A DNA stretch of 10,258 nucleotides from Alphaproteobacteria bacterium (GTDB lineage Bacteria > Pseudomonadota > Alphaproteobacteria > Rhizobiales > Aestuariivirgaceae): the NCBI GenBank assembly GCA_005884715.1, contig VAZZ01000270.1, positions 1 to 10,258 on the forward strand. The letters run 5' to 3'. This document shows positions 1 to 6,687 of this stretch, piece after piece. How positions within the stretch are numbered: the stretch's first letter is position 1; the number at the start of each line of letters is the position of its first letter. The notes beneath the pieces are model-generated. The model did no database searches. It saw nothing but the letters and a program-made list of their open reading frames with translations, and was not told the origin of the DNA. Both the position numbers and the translations under genes were made by a program.

Positions 1-9
1 AACCTGCGG

Positions 10-702
10 ATGGAAAACGATCAGGAACTCTTTACGAAAGGTCTGGCGACGTATCAGAAGGTCGTGGCCCTGAACTATATGGCGCACAGAGAGGTATACG
101 GGCTTCTGCATCAGGTGCTGGCCGCTGAAGCGCCCGATCAGTTTGTGTTTGCCGATCTTGCCTGTGGCCCTGCCATGGCTTCGGCCGAGGCGCTGAGAGA
201 CACGCGGATTAGCCGCTATATTGGAATCGACATCTCGCGGCCATCCCTCGAATTCGCCCGTGAATCGCTCCGGTCCCTGGCCTGTCCGGTTGATCTGCGC
301 TGTCAAGACTTCGTCGAGGCCATCGCCTCCTGGGACGAGCCGCTCGATGTTGTCTGGGTCGGCCAGTCCTTTCATCACCTCCGCGCCCCCGAAAAGCGGG
401 ATTTCATCCGGCGCATCCATGCGCTCCTTCCCCGCAGCGGGCTTTTCCTCATCTGGGAGCCGACCTGCGTTGAGGGAGAGGATCGCGAGGGGTGGTTTCA
501 GCGGTTCGCGCGGCTGCGGCCCGAGTGGTCGATGATTACCGACGAGGAATTTGCCGCCTTCGATAGCCACTGTCGCGCTTCCGACTATGCCGAGACCTCC
601 TCGGTCTGGAAGGCGATGGGTCGCGAAGCCGGATTCGAGCGCGTCGATGAACTGCTCATCGTGCCAAACCGACTAGCGCGGGTTTACCGCTATAGCCATT
701 GA
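10..702 (+). CDS. Class I SAM-dependent methyltransferase
   Basis: A 230-residue cytoplasmic protein with the layout of a Rossmann-fold methyltransferase. Motif I is FADLACGP (residues 47-54), the SAM-binding glycine loop. The acidic residue after strand 2 lies in YIGIDIS (70-76). A post-motif segment VGQSFHHL (117-124) and the strand-5 region LLPRSGLFLIWEP (139-151) follow in the expected order. The FHHL/LIWEP pattern resembles methyltransferase type 11/12 small-molecule enzymes, but the substrate cannot be read from sequence. The ATG at position 10 is the first available start; only nine bases lie upstream, so the ribosome site and any operon partner are outside the window. The next gene on the same strand starts about 230 bp downstream, so co-transcription is unproven. 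Confidence 0.88.
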   Translation: MENDQELFTKGLATYQKVVALNYMAHREVYGLLHQVLAAEAPDQFVFADLACGPAMASAEALRDTRISRYIGIDISRPSLEFARESLRSLACPVDLRCQDFVEAIASWDEPLDVVWVGQSFHHLRAPEKRDFIRRIHALLPRSGLFLIWEPTCVEGEDREGWFQRFARLRPEWSMITDEEFAAFDSHCRASDYAETSSVWKAMGREAGFERVDELLIVPNRLARVYRYSH

Positions 703-936
703 TGCCGTTCCTGCTTCTTACGATTCGCACAAGCATTATAGGTTCGTCAGCCCGGCGAAACTTGCCCCGGGGTGGCGTAAATGCAAGAGCCGCCGGGCCC
801 GCGAGTTTACAAATAATTAAATCGCGTTCGGCACTCGATTGACTAGTGTGGCCGCCGTTGAGGGACAGCCAAATTATTCATGACATTGACCGTGCAGCCC
901 ATGCGCTGCCCGGCGAGAGAAAGGATGTTGAGTCAT

Positions 937-1374
937 ATGACCATCGGAAAGACAATCACCGCAGCGGCATTTCTGGCCTTGATCGCCAGTTCACCATCAT
1001 TCGCCGCGACTTCGCCCGTCACCATTCACGTTTCGCTTGCCGGTGAAGGCGGATCGGCGATGACCATCAAGCTCGACCAATCCACTGTCAAAGCCGGCAA
1101 GATCGTTTTCGATGTGACCAATGAGGCGATGAGCGAGGATCATGAATTGGTCCTGATCAAGCTGAAGGACGAGAAGCAGACACTGCCGCTTCTCAAGGAC
1201 AAGCACCGCGTCGATGAACACAAGATCAAGTCGCTGGGCGAGGTCGCCGATCTCAAACCGGGCGATCACGGCACGATGACCGCCATGCTGAAGCCCGGCG
1301 CCTACGAGCTCATGTGCAATGTCAAAGGCCACTACGAGGCCGGCATGCATACGGTCCTGACCGTCACCAAGTAG
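937..1374 (+). CDS. Secreted cupredoxin-like copper-binding protein
   Basis: A 145-residue exported protein with a cupredoxin-type C-terminal half. I chose the ATG at 937 because it opens directly into a Sec signal peptide (about residues 1-23, MTIGKTITAAAFLALIASSP then SFA before ATS) and has an AAGGA site about 11 bp upstream; longer starts at 880, 901 and 925 add a non-signal leader. Likely type 1 copper ligands are His69 in EDHEL, Cys127 in LMCNV, His132 in KGHYE and Met137 in AGMH, giving the H...C-x4-H-x4-M order. A Lys/Asp/His-rich insert (about 76-105) separates the first His from the rest. It probably binds copper in the periplasm as an electron carrier or copper-handling protein; the partner is unknown. 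The 234-bp upstream gap shows no promoter I can defend. Confidence 0.85.
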   Translation: MTIGKTITAAAFLALIASSPSFAATSPVTIHVSLAGEGGSAMTIKLDQSTVKAGKIVFDVTNEAMSEDHELVLIKLKDEKQTLPLLKDKHRVDEHKIKSLGEVADLKPGDHGTMTAMLKPGAYELMCNVKGHYEAGMHTVLTVTK

Positions 1375-1394
1375 CTGCCGATTTCTCTCTAAGA

Positions 1395-1475
1395 CCCTCA
1401 CTTGTATGGGACTTCCAAATTTTCCCCTTCTCCCGCGCGCAGCGTGGGAGAAGGTGCCCGAAGGGCGGATGAGGG
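1395..1475. repeat. Palindromic intergenic repeat element A
   Basis: An 81-bp element with complementary ends CCCTCA (1395-1400) and TGAGGG (1470-1475). Inside are a strong hairpin, CCTTCTCCC (1426-1434) pairing with GGGAGAAGG (1446-1454), and a small one, GCCC-GAA-GGGC (1456-1466). From general knowledge, such CCCTCA...TGAGGG palindromes are dispersed in many Hyphomicrobiales genomes. It lies 20 bp past the cupredoxin stop and could act as a transcript end or stabiliser, but it has no T-tract. Confidence 0.7.
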
Positions 1476-1558
1476 CTCTTTGTTCAAGCTCAATCAATAA
1501 GTCAGATTCATTTTGCTACAAAAGTCTTCCTCGGCGGAGTGCAAGCAGACAGGAAGAG

Positions 1559-1727
1559 CCCTCACCCGGCCTTCGGCCACCCTCTCCCATTGCTTTGCAA
1601 CGGGAGAGGGGGAATTTGCGGAGGTCGAGCCGATTGTAGCAATTTTTCCTCGAACAGCCTTGCCCTTTAGCAGGGAGAGGTTGAGAAGCTTAGCTTCAAG
1701 ATGTGTGAGTGCTTTGTAGGGTGAGGG
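1559..1727. repeat. Palindromic intergenic repeat element B
   Basis: A 169-bp element of the same family as element A. It is bounded by CCCTCACCC (1559-1567) and its exact complement GGGTGAGGG (1719-1727). Inside are GGCC-TTC-GGCC (1568-1578) and CCCTCTCCC (1580-1588) pairing with GGGAGAGGG (1602-1610), then a diverged GCAGGGAGAGG stretch around 1670-1680. Together with element A it fills the 378-bp gap between the cupredoxin gene and the convergent DUF2332 pseudogene; no coding sequence is supported there. Confidence 0.7.
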
Positions 1728-1752
1728 GTGTAGACAAGAAGGCCGCTCGGTT

Positions 1753-2786
1753 TCACACCACCAGCCACTTCACCCATCTGCCATGCGGATCGCCCAGTGC
1801 GAGGAGATGATCCTCACCCGTTGGCCATAGGCGCAGGCGCAGCGAGAACGCCTTCTCCAATTCAGGGTCGACCTCAAAACGCAGCCAGGCGAGCGGCGCA
1901 TCTGGCGTCGCCGAAGCACCTGCTCGCTCCATATGGGCGGTGATGCGGTCCTGACCCCCTTTGGGGAAATACTGGAAGGCGATCGAATGGAACAGAACCT
2001 GCTGCTCGCCCCAGGCCGGCGTTGTGGCGATCTTGGCCTCGACCCATCGCGCGGCATCCGAGCGCTCTATCCTGACCGGATGGTGCGCTGCGATGGCAAA
2101 TGCCGAAGTGAGGCGTTTCACGCGCGCCACCTGATCGGGCCAGACATAAGCCAGAAGCCTCTCGCGGTCTTTGGACGATGTGGCATCGAGAGGCGAGAGA
2201 TCGCAGCCTTCCCGGCTCACCACGCGCGGCGTCAGATTGGGTGGCGTGCTTCCTTCCCATTCCGGTGTCAGGAACAGAGCGGCGCCCGCGGCGCCGAAGA
2301 CATCCTCGCCGAAGCGATAGGCATAGCGGTCGAGATTGAGGTTGAGGCCGGAGCTGGCGCCGACTTCATAAAGACGCATCGGCAATGGATAGCGCGCCCA
2401 GAGCCAGCACAGGCCGGCAAACAGGGCCAGGGCTCTATATTCGCTTCAGCAGCCGACAGAGCATCCTGCACCCTTGGCCAGAGGACATCGCCATCGGGCA
2501 GCGGATTGGGGGGATAAAGGCGGCGAAGCTCAGGCAGAAGCCCCTTGCGCACCAGCCCGTTCAAGGCACCCGCGAAGCGCAGCGGCACGGAATCAGCCTT
2601 TGAATCCGGATCTCCCTCCCAACTGAGGATGGTTTCTCCAATTCCCGTCGAACGGTCGAGCCGCTCGGCCGCGAGGCCACAAAGAAGTGCGGTGAAGGGC
2701 GAGCCCAGATTGCGGCACCATTCCGCCTGCAGCCGGAAGGCAGCGCGGACTCTGGTCTCGCTGTCGATAGCACTCCATGGAATCAT
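1753..2786 (-). pseudogene. DUF2332 family protein, frameshifted
   Basis: Two overlapping minus-strand frames together make one DUF2332 protein. The upstream frame (from ATG 2786) gives the family start [17 protein letters not shown] and continues to EANIEPW. The downstream frame reads LFAGLCWLWARYPLP and then MRLYEVGASSGLNLNLDRYA, the family's most conserved block, through to the stop at 1753. The frames join at about 2424-2432, where losing one G (GGG to GG on the minus strand) would restore ...EPW-A-LFAGL. The span is 1034 nt, exactly one base short of a whole codon number. DUF2332 has no established function to my knowledge, although its GASSGLNL block resembles a nucleotide- or SAM-binding loop. 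The start overlaps the tmm frame. A single-base assembly error is the alternative to true decay. Confidence 0.8.
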
Positions 2787-4092
2787 CCATGGCGTCAACC
2801 CAGGGCGTGTGATGGGCCGGCGACATCGTGCCGGTCATGAGCGAGCGATAGGCATTGTTGCGGAAGCCCATGATGTCCTCCACCTTGTGATGCTCCCACT
2901 CCATGAAGGTCTTGTTGGTGGTCTCGATGTCGAAATTCGGATAGTCGGTTTCGGCCAGCAGTTCCTTCACATTGTCGCCCTGGAACCAGATCATCTGCTC
3001 GGCATTTTCAAGCTTCTCCTCGCGCTTGCGCCAGGCCTTGCTGTGCTTCGTCATCTTGTCCTTCGAGGGCAACTTGATGCGGCCCATGATGACATCGCGC
3101 GCGTACCACGCCTGCGCATCGAACATGTTGAATGTATAGAACTGGTCCTGCATGCCGATGTAGAAGAGCCTCGGGTTCTCTTCCCACACCACGCCCTTAT
3201 AGAGGCCCGAAGGCCACATCCGGTTCGCCGTCTTGAGGCGCAGATCATCGGTGAGGAAGGGGAAATGATGCAGATAGCCCGTGCACAGGATTATCGCATC
3301 GACTTCCTTCGAGGACCCATCCTTGAAATAAGCGGTCTTGTTCTCGAGCCGCTCAAGCAGCGGATGCTCCTTGAAATTCTCCGGCCAGTTGAAGCCCATC
3401 GGCTTCGAGCGGTAGCTCGTGGTGACCGATTTCGCCCCATATTTCCAGCATTGCGAGCCGATATCCTCGGCCGAATAGCTGCGCCCGACGACGAGCACGT
3501 CCTTGCCCTTGAATTCGAGCGCGTCGCGGAAGTCATGTGAATGCATCACGCGGCCATTGAAGGTGGCGAGCCCATCGAAATAGGGAACGTTCGGCGTCGA
3601 GAAATGGCCGGAGGCCACAACCACATAGTCGAACTCCTCGGCATACATCCGGTCCTTCTTGCGCTCATGCGCGGTGACGGTGAATTTCTTCGTCTTCTTG
3701 CTGTAGGTCACCATGCGCACCGGGGTCGAGAAGCGCACCCATTTGCGCACCCCGGCCTTCTCGACGCGGCCCTTGATATAGTCCCACAGGACGGCACGCG
3801 GGGGATAGGAGGCGATCGGCTTGCCGAAATGCTCTTCGAATGTGTAGTCGGCGAATTCGAGACATTCCTTGGGGCCGTTGGACCACAGATAGCGATACAT
3901 GCTGCCATGGACAGGCTCACCATATTCATCGAGCCCGGTGCGCCAGGTGTAGTTCCACAGGCCGCCCCAGTCGGCCTGCTTCTCGAAGCAGACCACTTCT
4001 GGGATCTTGGCGCCTTTCTTCCTCGCCGACTGAAATGCCCGCAATTGCGCCAAGCCGGACGGACCTGCACCAATCACCGCAACTCTTGCCAT
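2593..4092 (-). CDS. tmm: Flavin monooxygenase, trimethylamine monooxygenase (Tmm) type, with aberrant C-terminal tail
   Basis: Predicted FAD- and NADPH-dependent monooxygenase oxidising trimethylamine to its N-oxide in the cytoplasm; related methylated amines or sulfides are possible substrates. Visible motifs: FAD loop GAGPSG (residues 8-13), [14 protein letters not shown] (37-50), the FMO fingerprint [11 protein letters not shown] (178-188, F-x-G-x3-H-x3-F), the NADPH loop [14 protein letters not shown] (202-215), and [10 protein letters not shown] (270-279). The run [20 protein letters not shown] and the end region [13 protein letters not shown] are very close to Tmm. The ATG at 4092 has AAGGAG 10 bp upstream. 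Family similarity ends near residue 442 (MECY, position 2767), where Tmm proteins normally finish. The last 57 residues are low-complexity Arg/Pro/Gly sequence read out of frame from DUF2332, so the native stop seems lost. No tdm or TMAO transporter gene is visible. Confidence 0.85.
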   Translation of the reverse strand: MARVAVIGAGPSGLAQLRAFQSARKKGAKIPEVVCFEKQADWGGLWNYTWRTGLDEYGEPVHGSMYRYLWSNGPKECLEFADYTFEEHFGKPIASYPPRAVLWDYIKGRVEKAGVRKWVRFSTPVRMVTYSKKTKKFTVTAHERKKDRMYAEEFDYVVVASGHFSTPNVPYFDGLATFNGRVMHSHDFRDALEFKGKDVLVVGRSYSAEDIGSQCWKYGAKSVTTSYRSKPMGFNWPENFKEHPLLERLENKTAYFKDGSSKEVDAIILCTGYLHHFPFLTDDLRLKTANRMWPSGLYKGVVWEENPRLFYIGMQDQFYTFNMFDAQAWYARDVIMGRIKLPSKDKMTKHSKAWRKREEKLENAEQMIWFQGDNVKELLAETDYPNFDIETTNKTFMEWEHHKVEDIMGFRNNAYRSLMTGTMSPAHHTPWVDAMDDSMECYRQRDQSPRCLPAAGGMVPQSGLALHRTSLWPRGRAARPFDGNWRNHPQLGGRSGFKG

Positions 4093-4102
4093 GTCCTAAG
4101 CT

Positions 4103-4108
4103 CTCCTT
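4103..4108 (-). promoter_or_regulatory. Ribosome binding site of tmm
   Basis: AAGGAG on the minus strand, 10 bp upstream of the ATG at 4092. It fixes the tmm start, in agreement with the FAD motif beginning at residue 8. Confidence 0.6.
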
Positions 4109-4157
4109 CAGTTCACGGTCCTGCCTGGGAGCGGACCCCCTGATTATTTGACTTGCC

Positions 4158-4200
4158 AACCAATTCTGACCACTATTAGGCCAATTCTAAACCAATTTTG
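4158..4200. promoter_or_regulatory. Three phased CCAATT boxes in the tmm / hypothetical intergenic region
   Basis: Direct copies CCAATTCT (4160-4167), CCAATTCT (4181-4188) and CCAATTTT (4192-4199) lie 21 and 11 bp apart, close to two turns and one turn of the helix. The first two extend to CCAATTCTGACCA and CCAATTCTAAACCA. The cluster sits 66 bp upstream of the tmm start and about 50 bp upstream of the divergent gene at 4249. It looks like a multi-site operator; the regulator is not identifiable here. Confidence 0.4.
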
Positions 4201-4248
4201 CAACCCCAAAGAAGCGTGCTGCGCTGCGATTGATTTAAAAAGCTACCC

Positions 4249-4815
4249 ATGAAACGACTGTCCAACAGCGAACTCAAGAGCAGTTTTCTTGCCTGGCAGT
4301 GCCGGCTCCGGCAAATGGCGATGCGCGATCATGGCGGGACGCCGATGCCGGGGTTCCGGCCCCGCGTCTCAAGCCTCAAGGGCGAGATCCTCATGCCCGA
4401 AATGACCATTCTCCTGATGCCGGAACAGCCCGAGGAAAGCACCGCCTTCTTCAAGTTCCAGCTGCAGAAGACCAATGACCATCGCCAGGCTTTCGAAGCC
4501 GGTCTCAAATATCTGGCGGCGGATTTCTACCAGTTGCCGGAACTGTTTTCCGATGAGATCACTGCCGTCTTTGCCAAAGGCTCAAGCCTCGCCGAGCGCA
4601 TGATCAAATTGAAGATGGTGCTGCTCGATTTCGATCAATATGCACAGCGCTACCGGATGGCCTGCGCCGTCAAACGGCTCAAGGCCAGGGACATCTCGCG
4701 CGAGGCGAGCCTGTGGCACAACCGGCTGTTCAATCCCAATCTCGGCAATGACGCCGAGGTGCTGAGCTTCCGCCCCAACTGGAAGAGCGCGATGGCGGAG
4801 CCGTGGCCCGGTTAA
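4249..4815 (+). CDS. Conserved hypothetical protein divergent from tmm
   Basis: A 188-residue soluble protein with no signal peptide or membrane segment. I recognise the pattern (an N-terminal SFLAWQCRLRQMAMR block, a GTPMPGFRPRV turn, a middle MTILLMPEQPEESTAFFKFQ block, and a C-terminal LWHNRLFNPNLGND motif) as a conserved alphaproteobacterial family without an assigned function. The conserved Trp, Cys, His and Asn suggest a specific fold, but no catalytic motif is evident. The ATG at 4249 has no good ribosome site; a later ATG at 4312 would cut into the conserved N-terminus, so I keep 4249. It shares an intergenic region, with phased repeats, with tmm, so co-regulation is possible but unproven. 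Confidence 0.75.
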   Translation: MKRLSNSELKSSFLAWQCRLRQMAMRDHGGTPMPGFRPRVSSLKGEILMPEMTILLMPEQPEESTAFFKFQLQKTNDHRQAFEAGLKYLAADFYQLPELFSDEITAVFAKGSSLAERMIKLKMVLLDFDQYAQRYRMACAVKRLKARDISREASLWHNRLFNPNLGNDAEVLSFRPNWKSAMAEPWPG

Positions 4816-4923
4816 CGCGCGGATCTGCAGATTTCCGCTCCTTCGCCTTGACAGTGCTTGCGCGCGCATGAGAGTTGGGAAATATCAGAATGACGGGAGT
4901 TGCACCAAGCCTTCGCCCTCCAA

Positions 4924-4958
4924 CCCGTCATGGCCGGGCTTGACCCGGCCATCCAGTC
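4924..4958 (+). repeat. Left arm of a perfect 35-bp inverted repeat (REP-like hairpin)
   Basis: These 35 bases are exactly complementary to 5269-5303. The core ATGGCCGGG-CTTGA-CCCGGCCAT (4930-4952) is itself a hairpin with a 9-bp stem and 5-nt loop. Repeats of this kind (a CCGGGCTTGACCCGG core) are, from general knowledge, abundant in Hyphomicrobiales genomes. Here the pair brackets the GIY-YIG pseudogene. Confidence 0.85.
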
Positions 4959-4977
4959 GCTCGGACAATCCGCGCCC

Positions 4978-5257
4978 ATGAAAGAGGGCTTCGTCTACAG
5001 CCAATAAACGCAATGGCACGATCTATATTGGTGTCACGAGCAATCTGTCGGGGCGCGTTTACGAGCACAAGGAAGGACGCGGTGGCGTGTTCACACGCAA
5101 ATATGCTCTCAAGATGCTGGTCTGGTATGAGACATACTCTTCTGTATCCGATGCGATTCAACGCGAAACCTCACTCAAGCGCTGGCCACGCAAATGGAAG
5201 CTCGATCTCATAGAAAAGATGAATCCGGAATGGGAGGATCTCTATTTGAGCTTCTGA
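4978..5257 (+). pseudogene. GIY-YIG endonuclease (UPF0213-like), 5' frameshift
   Basis: The start reads MKEGFVYSQ from ATG 4978 and hits a stop at 5005. In the +1 frame from about 5000 an intact remainder runs ANKRNGTIYIGVTSNLSGRV ... to the stop at 5255-5257. This is the small single-domain GIY-YIG nuclease family. The YIG half of the motif, the catalytic Arg in NLSGRVYEHK and the Glu in IQRETSLKRW survive. The GIY half, normally VYILANKRNG, is broken: bases for Ile-Leu appear to have lost 5 nt near 4999. Restoring 5 nt gives 94 residues, the usual family length. The damage is confined to one point and the rest looks well preserved, so the lesion is recent. In-frame ATG starts downstream (5114) would lack the active-site motif. 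It is bracketed by a perfect inverted repeat. Confidence 0.85.
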
Positions 5258-5268
5258 GCCAGTGGTTG

Positions 5269-5303
5269 GACTGGATGGCCGGGTCAAGCCCGGCCATGAC
5301 GGG
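5269..5303 (-). repeat. Right arm of the perfect 35-bp inverted repeat
   Basis: Exact reverse complement of 4924-4958, 35 of 35 positions. Identity stops on both sides: the next outward base mismatches (4923 against 5304) and so does the next inward base (4959 against 5268). It starts 12 bp after the GIY-YIG stop codon. Confidence 0.85.
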
Positions 5304-5447
5304 CTGGGGACATGATGCGAGCTTCAGAGGGTGCTGGGAATGCTAAGCCTTTGATATTGCTGGCTAGGGAAATTCTTTCGCCAAGATTCCGATTAAATCC
5401 CTCTATTTTATTCTCGCGAGCCGCCCTCCATTTCCTGATCGCCTGCA

Positions 5448-5513
5448 AATTCCCTGCTCATGCCAATTAAATTCCCTGCTCACGCCAAAAAAGTTCCCTG
5501 CTTTGCATTGCAC
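5448..5513 (+). repeat. Three direct repeats with exact 22-bp period
   Basis: TTCCCTGCT occurs at 5450-5458, 5472-5480 and 5494-5502, exactly 22 bp apart. The first two units extend as AATTCCCTGCTCAYGCCAA; the third drifts after the core. A looser TTTCCTGAT lies at 5431-5439, out of register. There are no spacers, so it is not a CRISPR array. It may be an operator array or a relic of a dispersed repeat. Confidence 0.6.
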
Positions 5514-5622
5514 CAAATTTTATCTAAGCTTTTGTAATGACAGTGATTTATTTGAAAAACGTGAATAGGTGAGCCCAAAAATAGCTCATCCCCAAATTTT
5601 GGGGAAATGGGGCTAGGTTGAC

Positions 5623-5650
5623 GGGAATAAATCGCCGGTCTCTCCGGTCT
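5623..5650 (+). promoter_or_regulatory. Candidate ECF-type promoter for the phosphoesterase operon
   Basis: GGGAATAAA (5623-5631), a 15-bp spacer, then GTCT (5647-5650). A GGAA-core -35 with a GTC-type -10 is typical of several ECF sigma groups. It lies 53 bp upstream of the chosen start of the first gene in a set that includes an ECF sigma factor, so autoregulation is the natural reading. No second copy exists in the window to confirm it. Confidence 0.35.
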
Positions 5651-5703
5651 GGATCAGTACGAGGGGAATCTCTCCCGCTCGCTTGATGGATCCGGAGCAG
5701 ACC

Positions 5704-6663
5704 ATGGACAAATCAGACAAGATCCGTCCGACAAAAGACGAAGACGGTATCGACCGGAGCGGCTTCCTCGAATGCATGACCTGGGCCGGCACCGGCGTGT
5801 TGTGGGCGCTGGCCGGAGGCCTTCCGCAAGCGATGGGCTTGAGCACGGCGCTCGCTGCCGAAACCCCCGCAGCGCCCTTCACCTTCCTGCAGATCAGCGA
5901 CAGCCATGTCGGCTTCAGCAAACCCGCCAATCCGGATGCGCTCGCCACCTTGCGCGAGGCAATCACCCGCATCAAGGAGCTGCCCAAGAAACCATCCTTC
6001 ATGATCCACACCGGCGATATCAGCCATCTCTCCAAGGATATCGAGTTCGACAATGCCGACCAGCTCATCAAGGAGGCCGGCATCCCGGTGTTCTACGTGC
6101 CCGGCGAGCATGACCTGCTCGACGATGGACAAGGCAAATCCTATCTCGATCGCTATGGCAAGGGATCAAAAGGCGCCGGCTGGTACAGCTTCGACCAGCA
6201 GGGCGTGCATTATATCGGCCTCGTCAATGTCGTGAATCTCAAAGCGGGCGGCCTTGGCAATCTCGGCGCCGATCAGCTGCAATGGCTGCAGGATGATGTC
6301 GCCGGCCTCTCGGCGGAAACGCCGATCGTCGTCTTCGCGCATATCCCGCTGTGGACCGTCTATCCCGACTGGGGCTGGGGCACATCCGATGGGGCCCAGG
6401 CGCTGGCCTTGCTCAAGCGCTTCGGTTCGGTCACCGTGCTCAACGGCCATATCCACCAGGTCATGCAGAAGATTGAAGGCAACATCGCCTTCCATACCGC
6501 GCGATCGACGGCCTTCCCGCAACCGGAGCCCGGCAAGGCGCCATCGCCAGGGCCGATGAAGGTGCCGGCCGGTGACCTGCGCAAATATCTCGGCATCGCC
6601 ACCGTCGATTTTGTCCGCGGCGGCGAGCCGCTCGCCATCATCGACAAGCCGCTCGCCGGCTGA
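5704..6663 (+). CDS. Calcineurin-like metallophosphoesterase, probably exported
   Basis: A 319-residue protein with the metal-binding motifs of the calcineurin-like phosphoesterase fold in order: D66-S-H68 in QISDSHVGF, G104-D105 in HTGDIS, G135-E-H-D138 in VPGEHDL (Glu where many members have Asn), His213 in FAHIPLW, and GHIH (248-251). It probably hydrolyses a phosphoester using two metal ions; the substrate is unknown. The N-terminus DRSGFLECMTWAGTGVLWAL resembles a Tat signal (consensus RR-x-FL), but the second Arg is Ser, so Tat export is uncertain. I chose ATG 5704 because CGGAG lies 6 bp upstream; TTG 5683 and ATG 5686 are alternatives. It is followed 24 bp later by a cupredoxin gene and then an ECF sigma and anti-sigma, suggesting one envelope-directed operon. 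Confidence 0.88.
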   Translation: MDKSDKIRPTKDEDGIDRSGFLECMTWAGTGVLWALAGGLPQAMGLSTALAAETPAAPFTFLQISDSHVGFSKPANPDALATLREAITRIKELPKKPSFMIHTGDISHLSKDIEFDNADQLIKEAGIPVFYVPGEHDLLDDGQGKSYLDRYGKGSKGAGWYSFDQQGVHYIGLVNVVNLKAGGLGNLGADQLQWLQDDVAGLSAETPIVVFAHIPLWTVYPDWGWGTSDGAQALALLKRFGSVTVLNGHIHQVMQKIEGNIAFHTARSTAFPQPEPGKAPSPGPMKVPAGDLRKYLGIATVDFVRGGEPLAIIDKPLAG

Positions 6664-6675
6664 ACCCGCGCGATC

Positions 6676-6680
6676 AGGAG
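6676..6680 (+). promoter_or_regulatory. Ribosome binding site supporting a TTG start
   Basis: AGGAG placed 7 bp before TTG 6688. No ATG lies at this spacing; the first in-frame ATG is at 6718 inside the signal peptide region and has no such site. This favours TTG as the start of the cupredoxin gene. Confidence 0.6.
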
Positions 6681-6687
6681 ATTTAAT

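Larger units (their letters stand above)
5304..5703. other. Gene-free region with short repeats upstream of the phosphoesterase operon
   Basis: About 400 bp without a supported gene, more AT-rich than its surroundings. It holds the 22-bp-periodic TTCCCTGCT repeats (5450-5502), a near-perfect palindrome CCCCAAA-T-TTTGGGG (5590-5604) inside weaker outer arms AGCCC (5572-5576) and GGGCT (5610-5614), and a candidate ECF promoter (5623-5650). I see no RNA gene. Confidence 0.6.

Noticed and set aside
997..1497. A 166-codon minus-strand open frame over the first cupredoxin
   Set aside because: It overlaps a clear signal-peptide cupredoxin gene and runs into the palindromic repeat; no motif.
1406..1719. 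Short + strand open frames in the cupredoxin-DUF2332 gap
   Set aside because: Their sequence is the translated palindromic repeat elements; no ribosome site.
2545..3540. A 331-codon + strand open frame opposite tmm, with a second (3541-4143) in line with it
   Set aside because: They are antisense shadows of the well-supported tmm gene; the translations are His/Arg/Leu-rich with no domain.
5448..5513. A short CRISPR array
   Set aside because: Only about 10 bp is conserved per 22-bp unit, there are three copies and no spacers, and no cas genes are nearby.
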